Source: Rhizobiales bacterium GAS188 (lineage in GTDB: Bacteria; Pseudomonadota; Alphaproteobacteria; Rhizobiales; Beijerinckiaceae). From it: 64,000 nt of DNA. Below are positions 1 to 8,104 of this stretch, one piece after another. Where the stretch lies: contig FNSS01000001.1 in assembly GCA_900104855.1 (NCBI GenBank), forward strand, positions 2,418,001-2,482,000, written 5' to 3'. Made by a program: the position numbers and the translations under genes. Within the stretch, counting starts at the first letter, position 1; each line of letters begins with the position of its first letter. Under the pieces are notes generated by a model, which saw only the letters and a list, made by a program, of their open reading frames with translations, was not told the origin of the DNA and made no database searches.

Positions 1-76
1 CGAATAGGCGATTGCCGCAGGCGCAATGCCATGCTGTGCTGGCGCGCCGCAATCGAGCTTCGAGCCAAGGTCAGCC

Positions 77-475
77 ATGTCCCGTCCCCGCCCCTTATCG
101 CCCAAGGGCCTCGCGACCCCGCTTGCCCGCTACAGCCCGGCGATGCAGGTCGCTGCGGGATCGAACCTCGTCTTCGTCTCCGGCCAGCTCGGCATCGACG
201 CCGACGGCAAGACCCCGGAGAGCGCGGAGGCGCAAGCAGAACTCTGCTTTGCGGCGATCCGCGCCATCCTGGCGGAGGCCGGCATGGGTTTTCCTGATAT
301 CGTGCGCCTCAACGCCTTCGTCACCGAGCGCGCCTATTTGGCGGACTATATGCGGGTGCGCGATCGCCATGTCGGGGATCCGCCGCCGGCGTCGACCTTG
401 ATGATCGTCCAGGGCTTCTCGCAGCCGCATTTCAAGGTCGAGGTCGAATGCGTCGCCGCCAAGGCGGAGGGATGA
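77..475 (+). CDS. RidA/YjgF/YER057c-family protein
   Basis: A 132-residue protein of the small trimeric RidA fold, whose best-known members hydrolyse reactive 2-aminoacrylate-type imines in the cytoplasm. The family pattern is visible in NLVFVSGQLGIDADGK near the N-terminus and FKVEVECVAA at the C-terminus. Where classic RidA has an Arg in its PARS motif, this protein reads PPAST, so the imine-binding Arg seems to be missing; it may belong to a Rid subfamily of other or unknown activity. The ATG at 77 was chosen because an AAGG lies just upstream and the protein then has family length; an in-frame ATG at 26 would add an unlikely tail. A near copy of its last 91 bp lies behind the next gene, after the cyclase stop. 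Confidence 0.85.
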   Translation: MSRPRPLSPKGLATPLARYSPAMQVAAGSNLVFVSGQLGIDADGKTPESAEAQAELCFAAIRAILAEAGMGFPDIVRLNAFVTERAYLADYMRVRDRHVGDPPPASTLMIVQGFSQPHFKVEVECVAAKAEG

Positions 476-573
476 ACCTCATGTAGCGTGTTGCGGTGCT
501 CGCAGCAGCAAGGCACAATGCCATGTACCCTGGCGGCTCCTAGGATGTCGGGCCAGGCTGGAGACGAAAACGA

Positions 574-2346
574 ATGAGCGAAGAGTCCCGCACCGCGCGG
601 CGGCTCGCCGCTATCCTCGCCGCGGATGTGGCGGGATATTCGCGCCTCATGGGCGCCGACGAGGAAGGGACGCTGGCGGCGCTCAAGAGCCATCGCAAGG
701 AGCTCATCGATCCGCTGATCGCCCAGCACCAGGGCCGGATCGTCAAGACCACGGGCGATGGCCTGCTCATCGAGTTCGCGTCGATCGTTGATGCGGTGCG
801 CTGCGCAGTGGTGGTGCAGCAGGGAATGAAAGACCGCAACGCCAACCTCGAAGAGAGCCAGCGCATCCGCTTTCGCGTCGGCATCAACGTGGGCGACGTG
901 ATCGTCGACGACGGCGACATTTTCGGCGACGGCGTCAACGTCGCGGCGCGACTCGAGGCGCTCGCCGAGCCGGGCGAGATCTGCGTCAGCGCCACGGTAC
1001 GCGAGCACGTCGGCGAGAAACTTCCCCTCGGCTTCGCCGACCTGGGCGAGTTCAGCGTCAAGAACATCGCGCGGCCGGTCCACGTTTATCGCATCGAGAC
1101 GCGCCTCGAGCCTACGACCGCCACCCGAGACAAACCGGAGCATGCGATGCTCGCGCTTCCCGACCGACCCTCGATCGCCGTCCTGCCTTTCGCCAACATG
1201 AGCGGCGACGCCGCACAGGACTATTTCGCCGACGGCATGGTCGAGGACATCATTACCGGCCTCGCGCGCATCAAGTGGCTGTTCGTCATCGCGCGCAATT
1301 CGAGCTTCGCCTACAAAGGCAAATCCGTCGACGTGACGCAGGTCGGGCGTGAGCTGGGCGTGCGCTACATCCTCGAGGGGAGCATACGCAAGGCGTCAAG
1401 CCGCGTGCGCGTCACCGGCCAGGTCGTCGAGGCGGAAACCGGCCGGCACGTCTGGGCGGAGCACTACGACCGCACCCTCGACGATGTCTTCGCGCTCCAG
1501 GACGAACTCACGATGAGCGTGGTGGCCGCCATCGAGCCGAGCCTACGCCAGGCGGAGATCGAGCGGGTCAAGCGAAAGCGCCCGGACAATCTCGACGCCT
1601 ACGACCTCGTGCTCCGTGCAATCCCCCACGTCTATCCGGCGATGCCGGACAGTGCCGCCAAGGCGCTGCCGCTGCTCGAGAGCGCTCTCGAGGTGGAGCC
1701 CGACTACGCGTTTGCGCACGGCCTAGCCGCCTGGTGTCACGAAATCCTCTTCGTGCGCGGTGGCGCGCGCGAGGAGAACCGCCTCGGCGCGGCCCGCCAC
1801 GCCCATGCGGCCATCGCCCATGGGCGCGACGACGCCATCGCGCTGTCGCTCGGAGGCTTTGCCATGGGCCTCGTCGCGCATGACCGCGAAGCCGCGCGCC
1901 AGGCCTTCGAGGCGGCGCTGGCGCTCAGCCCGTCATGTGCGCTCGCCTACAGCTTCGGCAGCGTCGTGACGGCCACCGGCGGCGATGCGGACCGCGGCAT
2001 TGAATGGGGCGAGCGCGCGCTCCGTTTGAGTCCGTTCGATCCGATGAGCTACGGCCCCTGTTTGGCGATTACTTTCGGCCGCTTCCAGCGCGGCGAATAC
2101 GAAGCGGCAGCGGAGGGCGCGCGCAAGGCTTTCCAGGCAAATCCCAATTGGAGCTATGCGCACGTGCTGCTCGCGGCGACGCACGCGAAGCTCGGGCGGC
2201 TCGACGCGGCCAAGGCCGCCGCGGCGCGCGTCCTGGAGCTGGAGCCGGGCTATACCATCAGCGGGATGTGCGCCGCTGTTGACATCCACGCATCTATCGC
2301 CGCGCCCTTGTCCGAAGCGCTCCGCGCGGCGGGGTTGCCGACATAG
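574..2346 (+). CDS. Class III adenylate/guanylate cyclase with TolB-like and TPR regions
   Basis: A 590-residue cyclase of a type common in rhizobia-like bacteria. Residues about 8-165 form a class III nucleotide cyclase domain: metal-binding Asp18 (ILAADVAGYS) and Asp62 (KTTGDGLLIEF), then GINVGDVIVDDGDIFGDGVN and VNVAARLEAL. Residues about 200-330 match the TolB/FlgO-like region (SIAVLPFANMSGD, then VRYILEGSIRKA) seen in such fusions. The remainder is helical, TPR-like, with repeated A/G-rich helix pairs. No signal peptide or membrane segment is seen, so a cytosolic cAMP-producing sensor is likely; its input is unknown. A GGAGACG precedes the ATG. The gene sits between a ridA-like gene and a duplicated ridA 3' end, which suggests it arrived by insertion or rearrangement. 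Confidence 0.9.
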   Translation: MSEESRTARRLAAILAADVAGYSRLMGADEEGTLAALKSHRKELIDPLIAQHQGRIVKTTGDGLLIEFASIVDAVRCAVVVQQGMKDRNANLEESQRIRFRVGINVGDVIVDDGDIFGDGVNVAARLEALAEPGEICVSATVREHVGEKLPLGFADLGEFSVKNIARPVHVYRIETRLEPTTATRDKPEHAMLALPDRPSIAVLPFANMSGDAAQDYFADGMVEDIITGLARIKWLFVIARNSSFAYKGKSVDVTQVGRELGVRYILEGSIRKASSRVRVTGQVVEAETGRHVWAEHYDRTLDDVFALQDELTMSVVAAIEPSLRQAEIERVKRKRPDNLDAYDLVLRAIPHVYPAMPDSAAKALPLLESALEVEPDYAFAHGLAAWCHEILFVRGGAREENRLGAARHAHAAIAHGRDDAIALSLGGFAMGLVAHDREAARQAFEAALALSPSCALAYSFGSVVTATGGDADRGIEWGERALRLSPFDPMSYGPCLAITFGRFQRGEYEAAAEGARKAFQANPNWSYAHVLLAATHAKLGRLDAAKAAAARVLELEPGYTISGMCAAVDIHASIAAPLSEALRAAGLPT

Positions 2347-2348
2347 AG

Positions 2349-2439
2349 GCCGGCATCGACCTTGATAATCGTCCAGGGCTTCTCGCAGCCTCAGTTCAAG
2401 GTCGAGGTCGAATGCGTCGCCGCCAAGGGCGAGAGCTGA
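2349..2439 (+). pseudogene. Duplicated 3' end of the ridA-like gene
   Basis: These 91 bp repeat positions 385-475 with about eight mismatches and no gaps. Read in the ridA frame they encode VQGFSQPQFKVEVECVAAK followed by TGA, with mostly silent or conservative changes. There is no start and no upstream body: the copy begins two bases after the TAG stop of the cyclase gene. It is therefore a remnant, either of the original gene end split by an insertion or of a second tandem ridA whose body was replaced by the cyclase. Confidence 0.85.
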
Positions 2440-2472
2440 GGGGTGGAGCCGTCGCTCCCGCGAAATTGGTTC

Positions 2473-2898
2473 TCAATTCTCCTCGACCAGACCGCTCTCG
2501 ATCGCCCGTTCCCGGTCCTTGAAGATGGCCATGGCGGTGCGCATGCGCATGAAACCGAGCTTCTTATAAAACCCCTCCTTGCCCGGATTGGCGTAGAGAA
2601 TGATTTTCCTGTGACCTGCGGACAATTCCTTGAGCCCGAGGATGATATCGCGGCCCAGGCCTCGGCCCTGGAAGTCGGGATGGACCGCTACGTCGCAGAG
2701 GTACGAGCAGTCGACGCCGTCCGCCACTGCGCGCCCTGCGCCGATCAAGGCGCCCTCATCGAGGACGAAGCACTTGTACATGCTGTTCGAAAAGGCGAGC
2801 TTCAACGCCTCCGGTTTCTTGTCGCCCAAAGGCGCGATCCGGTAGAGATTCGATAGCTCGACCCAATCGATGGAGCTCTGCTCGAACAGCCATTGCAT
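2473..2898 (-). CDS. GNAT-family N-acetyltransferase
   Basis: A 141-residue single-domain GNAT protein that would transfer an acetyl group from acetyl-CoA to an unidentified amine. The acetyl-CoA pyrophosphate-binding motif is clear in VAVHPDFQGRGLGRDIILGL (Q-x-x-G-x-G), and the C-terminal beta6-beta7 region reads YANPGKEGFYKKLGFMRMRT, typical of the fold. The ATG at 2898 is preceded by GAGGG at good spacing; an upstream TTG at 2931 would overlap the stop of the quinone oxidoreductase and is less likely. It lies 29 bp behind that gene on the same strand and is probably co-transcribed. The substrate cannot be read from sequence. Confidence 0.85.
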   Translation of the reverse strand: MQWLFEQSSIDWVELSNLYRIAPLGDKKPEALKLAFSNSMYKCFVLDEGALIGAGRAVADGVDCSYLCDVAVHPDFQGRGLGRDIILGLKELSAGHRKIILYANPGKEGFYKKLGFMRMRTAMAIFKDRERAIESGLVEEN

Positions 2899-2927
2899 GC
2901 CGTCGCCCTCTAATGTTGCCGGGAATT

Positions 2928-3902
2928 TCAAACCTTGACGAGCACCTTGCCCTTGGCCTCACGCCGGGAAAGCACACCGAGCGCCTGCGTCGTCTGTTCG
3001 AGCGGGAAAACCGCATGCACATGGGCCGACAGCTTGCCCTCCGCGGTCCAGGCGAAGATCTGCGCCATATTGGCGCGATGCGCCGCCGGATCGCGTTCGA
3101 TGAAGGAGCCCCAGAAGACGCCCTGGATATCACAGCCCTTGAGGAGGGCGAGGTTGAGCGGGATCTTCGGGATGGGGCCCGCCGCGAAGCCGACCACGAG
3201 ATAGCGTCCCTGCCAGGCGATCGCGCGGAGCGCCGGCTCGGCGAGGTCCCCGCCGACCGGATCATAGATGACGTCGGCGCCGCGCCCGCCGGTGAGGCGG
3301 CGCAGCCCTTCCTTCACATCCTCGGCAGTGTAATCGAGCGTCATCTCGGCGCCGTGCTGGCTGGCAAGCGCGAGCTTGTCGGCCGAGGAGGCGCAAGCAA
3401 TGACGCGCGCTCCCATGGCGCGCCCGATCTCGACAGCGGCGAGCCCGACGCCGCCCGCCGCACCCAGCACCGCGAGCGTCTCGCCATGCCGCAGGCGGGC
3501 CCTGTCCTTGAGGGCGTGCAACGAGGTGCCGTAAGTCACGACGAGGCCTGCCGCCTGCTCGTCGCTGATGCGGTCCGGGACTTTCAGCAGGCGGTCGGCG
3601 CGGACCACGATCTCTTCGCGGCAGCAATTATAGCCCGGGAACGATGCGACCCGGTCGCCGACCTCCCATCCCGACACGCCTTCGCCGAGCGCCTCGACGG
3701 TGCCGGCGCATTCGGCACCCGGCGAGAAGGGCAGCTCGGGGCGGAACTGGTATTTGCCGGCGAGCATCAGCGTATCGAAGAAATTAAGGCCGACGGCCTT
3801 CACGCGGACCAGCACCTCGCCCGGGCCGGGGCTCGGCGACGCGATCTCGGCAAGCTCCAGGCTCTCGGACCCGCCAAGCTCGCGGCACAAAATGGCTCTC
3901 AT
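2928..3902 (-). CDS. NADPH:quinone oxidoreductase family protein (zinc-less MDR)
   Basis: A 324-residue medium-chain dehydrogenase/reductase of the quinone-reductase branch, expected to use NADPH to reduce quinones or activated alkenes in the cytosol. The N-terminal GroES-like half contains VKAVGLNFFDTLMLAG and FSPGAECAGTVEALG; the Rossmann half has GAAGGVGLAAVEIGRAMGA as the nucleotide-binding loop. The structural zinc cysteines of alcohol dehydrogenases are not apparent, consistent with the zinc-less subgroup. A GGAGAG sits before the ATG. It is divergent from the dimethylglycine dehydrogenase gene, and a perfect 44-bp palindrome lies in the gap a few bases upstream of its start. Confidence 0.9.
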   Translation of the reverse strand: MRAILCRELGGSESLELAEIASPSPGPGEVLVRVKAVGLNFFDTLMLAGKYQFRPELPFSPGAECAGTVEALGEGVSGWEVGDRVASFPGYNCCREEIVVRADRLLKVPDRISDEQAAGLVVTYGTSLHALKDRARLRHGETLAVLGAAGGVGLAAVEIGRAMGARVIACASSADKLALASQHGAEMTLDYTAEDVKEGLRRLTGGRGADVIYDPVGGDLAEPALRAIAWQGRYLVVGFAAGPIPKIPLNLALLKGCDIQGVFWGSFIERDPAAHRANMAQIFAWTAEGKLSAHVHAVFPLEQTTQALGVLSRREAKGKVLVKV

Positions 3903-3910
3903 GGTCTCTC

Positions 3911-3954
3911 CGGGCGAGCGGCTGATGCGCCATGGCGCATCAGCCGCTCGCCCG
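3911..3954. repeat. Perfect 44-bp palindrome in a divergent promoter gap
   Basis: The sequence reads identically on both strands over all 44 bases, centred on GCGCCATGGCGC with flanking arms GAGCGGCTGAT and ATCAGCCGCTC. It lies in the 131-bp gap between the divergent quinone-oxidoreductase and dimethylglycine dehydrogenase genes, beginning 8 bp upstream of the former's start codon. It could be an operator for a dimeric or tetrameric regulator, a cruciform, or a hairpin in the leader of the leftward transcript. It is longer than most operators. Confidence 0.9.
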
Positions 3955-4033
3955 ATTGTAAGATGCGGCGTGGCTGTGCCACAAGTCTCGAGGAGAGTTT
4001 AGGCGAAGGTCTTGGTAGCGGAGACGAGGCACG

Positions 4034-6448
4034 ATGAAGAGCCACGCACAGGTTGCGGTGATCGGCGGCGGCGTGGTCGGAGTGAGCGTGCTCTACCATC
4101 TCACCAAGGCGGGGTGGAAAGATGTCGTGCTGATCGAACGGGCCGAGCTCACCTCCGGCTCGACCTGGCATGCGGCCGGCGGCATGCACACCGTCAATGG
4201 CGACCCCAATGTCGCGAAGCTGCAGCAATACACGATCGGGCTCTACAAGGAGATCGAGGAGATCTCCGGCCAGAGCTGCGGCGTCCACATCACCGGCGGC
4301 CTGATGCTGGCCGGCACGCAAGAGCGGCTCGACTGGCTGAAGATGACGCAGGCGCGCGGGCGCTATCTCGGCATGCATCTCGACTTCGTGTCGATGCACG
4401 AGGCCGAGAAGCTGATGCCGTTGATGGATAAGCGCCATTTCGTCGGCGCGCTCTACGATCCGATCGAAGGCCATGTCGATCCTTCGGGCGTCACGCACGC
4501 CTATGCGAAATCCGCCCAGATCGGCGGCGCCGAGATCTACCGCCAGACGCGCGTGACGGACCTTGTGCCGCATGCCGACGGCTCCTGGGAGGTGATCACC
4601 GAGAAAGGCAATATCCGCGCCGAGCATGTGGTGAATGCGGGCGGGCTCTGGGCCCGCGAGGTCGGACGCATGGCGGGGCTCGAGCTGCCGATCCTCGCCA
4701 TGGAACATCAATACCTGATCACCGAGGACATGCCGGAGATCAAGCCCGGCGCCAAGGAGCAGTTGCACGTCATCGATTTCGAAGGTGAGATCTATATGCG
4801 CCAGGAGCGCGGCGGCATGCTCATGGGCACCTATGAGCGGGCCGGCGCGCCCTGGAGCGAAACCGTGACGCCCTGGGATTTCGGCCAGGATTTGCTGCCG
4901 AACGATCTCGACCGCATCGCCCCTTCGCTCGAGATCGGCTTCGAGCATTTCCCGGCCATCGGCCGCGCCGGCATCAAGCGCGTCATCAACGGCCCCTTCA
5001 CCTTCGCGCCCGACGGCAATCCGCTGATCGGCCCGGTGCGGGGCTTGCGCAATTTCTGGGTCGCTTGCGGCGTGATGGCGGGCTTCAGCCAGGGCGGCGG
5101 CGTGGGTCTCGCACTGGCGAGCTGGATGACCGAGGGTGATCCCGGCGCCGATATCTGGGGCATGGATGTCGCCCGCTACGGCGATTTCGCCACGCTCGCC
5201 TACACCAACGCCAAGGTGCGCGAGAATTATTCGCGCCGTTTCCGCATCCGCTTCCCCAACGAGGAGCTGGAGGCGGCGCGCCCCTTCCGCACCACGCCGA
5301 TCTACGATGCGCTGAAGGCCAGGAACGCCGTTTTCGGCGAATATTGGGGCCTCGAACACGCGCTCTGGTTCGCCCCGCCCGGCACCGAGCCGAAGGAGGA
5401 GATCACCTTCAAGCGCTCGAACGCCCATCCGCATGTGGCGGCCGAGGTGAAGGCGGTGCGCCAAGACGTCGGCCTCATCGAGATTTCGAACTACGGCAAG
5501 TTCGAGGTGACGGGGCCGGCGGCCGAATCCTGGCTGTCGCGCATCATGGCCAACCGGGTGCCCGAGATCGGGCGGCTGACGCTCACCCCCATGCTCAATG
5601 ATCGCGGCAAGCTCATCGGCGATTTCACCATGTGCCGGCCGGCCAAGGAGCGTTTCCTGCTGATCGGCACCTATGCGGCCGAGAACCATTACCGGCGCTG
5701 GTTCGAGCGCCATCTGCCGCCGACCGGCGTGACCTTGCGCCCCTGCGCCATGGAATATGTCGGCCTCTCCGTCGCCGGACCGAAATCGCGCGAGCTGCTG
5801 CAACGCCTGGTGCGCGATGAATTATCATCGAACGCCATGCCGTTCCGCGCCTTCCGGCGCGTGGATGTCGGCATGGTGCCGGCCCTTGTCGGGCGCGTCT
5901 CCTTCACCGGCGATCTCGGCTACGAGATCTGGGTGACGAGCGAATATCAGCGCGCCCTCTACGATCTCCTCACGGCGGCAGGCCGCGATCTCGGCTTGAG
6001 GCATTTCGGCGGCCGGGCTCTCAACGCCATGCGTTTGGAGAAAAGCTTCGGCACTTGGGCGCGCGAATACCGGCCGATCTACGGACCTTACGAGGCGGGG
6101 CTCGGCGCCTTCATCAGCCTGAAGAAGGAGAATTTCATCGGGCGCTCGGCAGCGCTCGAGGAGAAGGAGAGCGGCGGCAAGCTGAGGCTCTGCACCTTCG
6201 CGGTCGAGGCAAGCGACGCCGATGCGATCGGCGACGAGCCCATCTGGCATGACGGCAAGGTGATGGGCTGGGTCACCTCGGGCGGCTATGCGCATACGCA
6301 AGGAGCCTCGCTCGCGCTCGGTTATGTGCCGAAGGAGGTCGCGGGCCAGACGACGGGTTTCGAGATCGAGATCATGGGCGGGCGCCGCAAAGCTTCTCGT
6401 CTCGCCGAGCCGATCTTCGATCCGCGCGGCGACAAGATGCGGGCATGA
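4034..6448 (+). CDS. Dimethylglycine/sarcosine dehydrogenase family flavoprotein
   Basis: An 804-residue FAD- and folate-dependent demethylase that should oxidise dimethylglycine or sarcosine, passing the methyl carbon to tetrahydrofolate. Near the N-terminus VIGGGVVGVSVLYHL is the FAD-binding Rossmann loop and SGSTWHAAGGM carries the His that links FAD covalently in this family. A central FAO_M-type linker follows (about residues 375-430, FRTTPIYDALKARNAVFGEY), then an aminomethyltransferase (GcvT-like) half to the C-terminus with MEYVGLSVAGPKSRELLQRL and SFTGDLGYEIWV. The length matches family members. GGAGACGAGG precedes the ATG. Its stop overlaps the HAL-like start by 4 bp, and soxBDAG follow, fitting a betaine-derived methylglycine pathway. 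Dimethylglycine versus sarcosine as substrate is not settled. Confidence 0.92.
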   Translation: MKSHAQVAVIGGGVVGVSVLYHLTKAGWKDVVLIERAELTSGSTWHAAGGMHTVNGDPNVAKLQQYTIGLYKEIEEISGQSCGVHITGGLMLAGTQERLDWLKMTQARGRYLGMHLDFVSMHEAEKLMPLMDKRHFVGALYDPIEGHVDPSGVTHAYAKSAQIGGAEIYRQTRVTDLVPHADGSWEVITEKGNIRAEHVVNAGGLWAREVGRMAGLELPILAMEHQYLITEDMPEIKPGAKEQLHVIDFEGEIYMRQERGGMLMGTYERAGAPWSETVTPWDFGQDLLPNDLDRIAPSLEIGFEHFPAIGRAGIKRVINGPFTFAPDGNPLIGPVRGLRNFWVACGVMAGFSQGGGVGLALASWMTEGDPGADIWGMDVARYGDFATLAYTNAKVRENYSRRFRIRFPNEELEAARPFRTTPIYDALKARNAVFGEYWGLEHALWFAPPGTEPKEEITFKRSNAHPHVAAEVKAVRQDVGLIEISNYGKFEVTGPAAESWLSRIMANRVPEIGRLTLTPMLNDRGKLIGDFTMCRPAKERFLLIGTYAAENHYRRWFERHLPPTGVTLRPCAMEYVGLSVAGPKSRELLQRLVRDELSSNAMPFRAFRRVDVGMVPALVGRVSFTGDLGYEIWVTSEYQRALYDLLTAAGRDLGLRHFGGRALNAMRLEKSFGTWAREYRPIYGPYEAGLGAFISLKKENFIGRSAALEEKESGGKLRLCTFAVEASDADAIGDEPIWHDGKVMGWVTSGGYAHTQGASLALGYVPKEVAGQTTGFEIEIMGGRRKASRLAEPIFDPRGDKMRA

Positions 6449-7956
6449 GGACTCCGGGACCCGCCGTGATCGTTCTCGGCACGCACCCCTGTGGCATTGC
6501 CGACATCGTAGCCGTGGCCCGCGGCGACGCACGAGTCGAAATCGCGCCCGAAGCCCATGCGAAGCTCGAAAGGGCGAGGCTTTCGATCGAGGCAGCAGCC
6601 GCCCGCGGCGACAAGGTCTACGGCCTGACGACCGGGCTCGGGGCCGCGGTCGATACCGCGCTCGAGCCCGAGGATCTCGCGGCCTTCCAGCGCCGCGCGC
6701 TCGCGGCCCGCATGGTCGGTGTCGGAGCAGCGCTGCCGCGGGAAGCCGTACGCGCCATGCTGTTCGCGAGACTCGCCGGGCTCGTGCAGGGCGCTTCGGG
6801 CATCTCGCCCCCGATCGCGCAGGCGATCGCCGCCCTCCTCAATGCCGGCGTGACGCCGGTCGTGCCCTCATTGGGCTCGATCGGAGCTGCCGATCTCGCC
6901 CCGCTGGCGCATGGCTTTTCGGTGCTGGTCGGGGACGGCGAGGCCGAGTTCGGTGGTCGCGTCATGGCGGGCGGCGCGGCGCTCGCGGCCGCCGGTCTCG
7001 CCCCGATCGCACTCGGGGCAAAGGATGCACTGGCGCTGATCAACTCCAACGCCGCCTCGGTCGGCCCGGCGGCGCTTGCCGTCGCCGATGCCGAGATGAC
7101 CTTCGACGCAGCGCTTGCCGGCCTCGGGCTCGGCCTCGAGGCCTTTCGCGGCAATCTCAGCCCCTTCGATCCGCGGGCCGTGGCGCTGAGACCGACGCCG
7201 CATCTCGCCGAGACGGCGGCGCGCCTGAGGGCCCTCATGGCCGGCTCGGAGCTCGAACGCGCTGGCGCCGCGCGGCGCGTGCAGGACCCACTCTCCTTCC
7301 GCTCCGGGGCCCATATCCTCTCGGCCTTGGCGGCGGCGCTCGCCAGCACGCGAGAGGCTGTCGAGACCGAGCTCGGCGGGGCGGGCGACAATCCGGCAAT
7401 CGTGGACGAAGAGGGCGCCATCCTGTCGACGGCGGGTTTCGAGGTGACGCATCTCGCGCTTGCCTTCGAGACACTGGGGCTGGCTCTGGCGCAGGCCGCA
7501 GGTGCGAGCTTCTGGCGCCTCGTCAAGCTGATGAGCCCCGCCGCGAGCGACCTGCCGCGCTTCCTCACGCCGCGCGGCGCGAGCCGCACCGGCTTTGCCA
7601 CGGTGCAGAAGACGGCGGCGGCGCTCGAGGCCGAGATCCGGCGCCTCGCCCAACCGGCCATGCTGTTTGCCCATCCGGTCGCTGACGGCGTCGAGGACAT
7701 GGCGTCGATGGCGCCGCGCAGCGTGGCGAAGGCAGAAACGGCACTCGAGCATATGAGCCGCCTCCTGGCGATCGAGCTGATGGTCGCGGCGCAGGCACTC
7801 GATCTGCAAACAGCGCCGAACATCGCACCCGCGATCGCCGCCATCCACGCCAAGATCAGGGCCGTCATTCCCCGCCTCGACGAGGACCGCCCCACAGGCC
7901 GCGATATCGAGGCGCTGGCGACGGAAATCCGCGCCGGGAAGCTCGCTCTCACCTGA
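6445..7956 (+). CDS. HAL/PAL-superfamily protein lacking the MIO Ala-Ser-Gly triad
   Basis: A 503-residue protein with the histidine/phenylalanine ammonia-lyase fold. Family landmarks are VYGLTTGLG near residue 58, DALALINSNAASVGPAAL, GGAGDNPAIVDEEG and GVEDMASMAPRS (the active-site Glu region). In genuine lyases the electrophilic MIO cofactor forms from Ala-Ser-Gly within GSVGASGDLAPLAH; here residues 144-153 read GSIGAADLAP, one residue shorter and with no Ser. The conserved active-site Tyr of QDPYS is also replaced (QDPLSFR, Leu283). Standard ammonia-lyase chemistry is therefore unlikely, while the fold looks intact. Its ATG overlaps the stop of the upstream dehydrogenase (ATGA), so the two are translationally coupled and probably functionally linked. 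Likely annotation elsewhere is aromatic amino acid lyase; that name may mislead. Confidence 0.85.
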   Translation: MRTPGPAVIVLGTHPCGIADIVAVARGDARVEIAPEAHAKLERARLSIEAAAARGDKVYGLTTGLGAAVDTALEPEDLAAFQRRALAARMVGVGAALPREAVRAMLFARLAGLVQGASGISPPIAQAIAALLNAGVTPVVPSLGSIGAADLAPLAHGFSVLVGDGEAEFGGRVMAGGAALAAAGLAPIALGAKDALALINSNAASVGPAALAVADAEMTFDAALAGLGLGLEAFRGNLSPFDPRAVALRPTPHLAETAARLRALMAGSELERAGAARRVQDPLSFRSGAHILSALAAALASTREAVETELGGAGDNPAIVDEEGAILSTAGFEVTHLALAFETLGLALAQAAGASFWRLVKLMSPAASDLPRFLTPRGASRTGFATVQKTAAALEAEIRRLAQPAMLFAHPVADGVEDMASMAPRSVAKAETALEHMSRLLAIELMVAAQALDLQTAPNIAPAIAAIHAKIRAVIPRLDEDRPTGRDIEALATEIRAGKLALT

Positions 7957-7992
7957 CCTGTATCGAGGAGAGGATTTCCAAGACACTGTGCC

Positions 7993-8034
7993 GCAAGATC
8001 GTTTCCGGATCAGGCAAGATCGTCTCTGGATCGA
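7993..8034. repeat. Imperfect 21-bp direct repeat upstream of soxB
   Basis: Two adjacent 21-bp units match at 17 positions, each beginning GCAAGATCGT and containing GGATC. They lie in the 148-bp gap between the HAL-like gene and soxB. This is the only place inside the block where a promoter or regulator site would fit, so the repeats are candidate binding sites for a soxBDAG regulator; no regulator gene lies next to them. Confidence 0.6.
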
Positions 8035-8104
8035 GCCGGCAAACTCCGTATGATGCCGGTCGGTCGGCGCGCTCGCGGCGCGCGATTCGCCGGGGTGGCT
8101 TGCC

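Noticed and set aside
2347-2439. Insertion-sequence target duplication around the cyclase
   Set aside because: A 91-bp duplication is far longer than IS target sites and no transposase is present; kept as a finding of unknown mechanism instead.
3899-5803. Long open frame opposite the dimethylglycine dehydrogenase gene (634 codons)
   Set aside because: Antisense shadow produced by GC-rich codon bias; no domain, and the sense protein is a clear family member throughout.
6618-7986. Two long antisense frames across the HAL-like gene
   Set aside because: Low-complexity Ala/Arg/Ser-rich translations without motifs; the sense frame carries the family landmarks.
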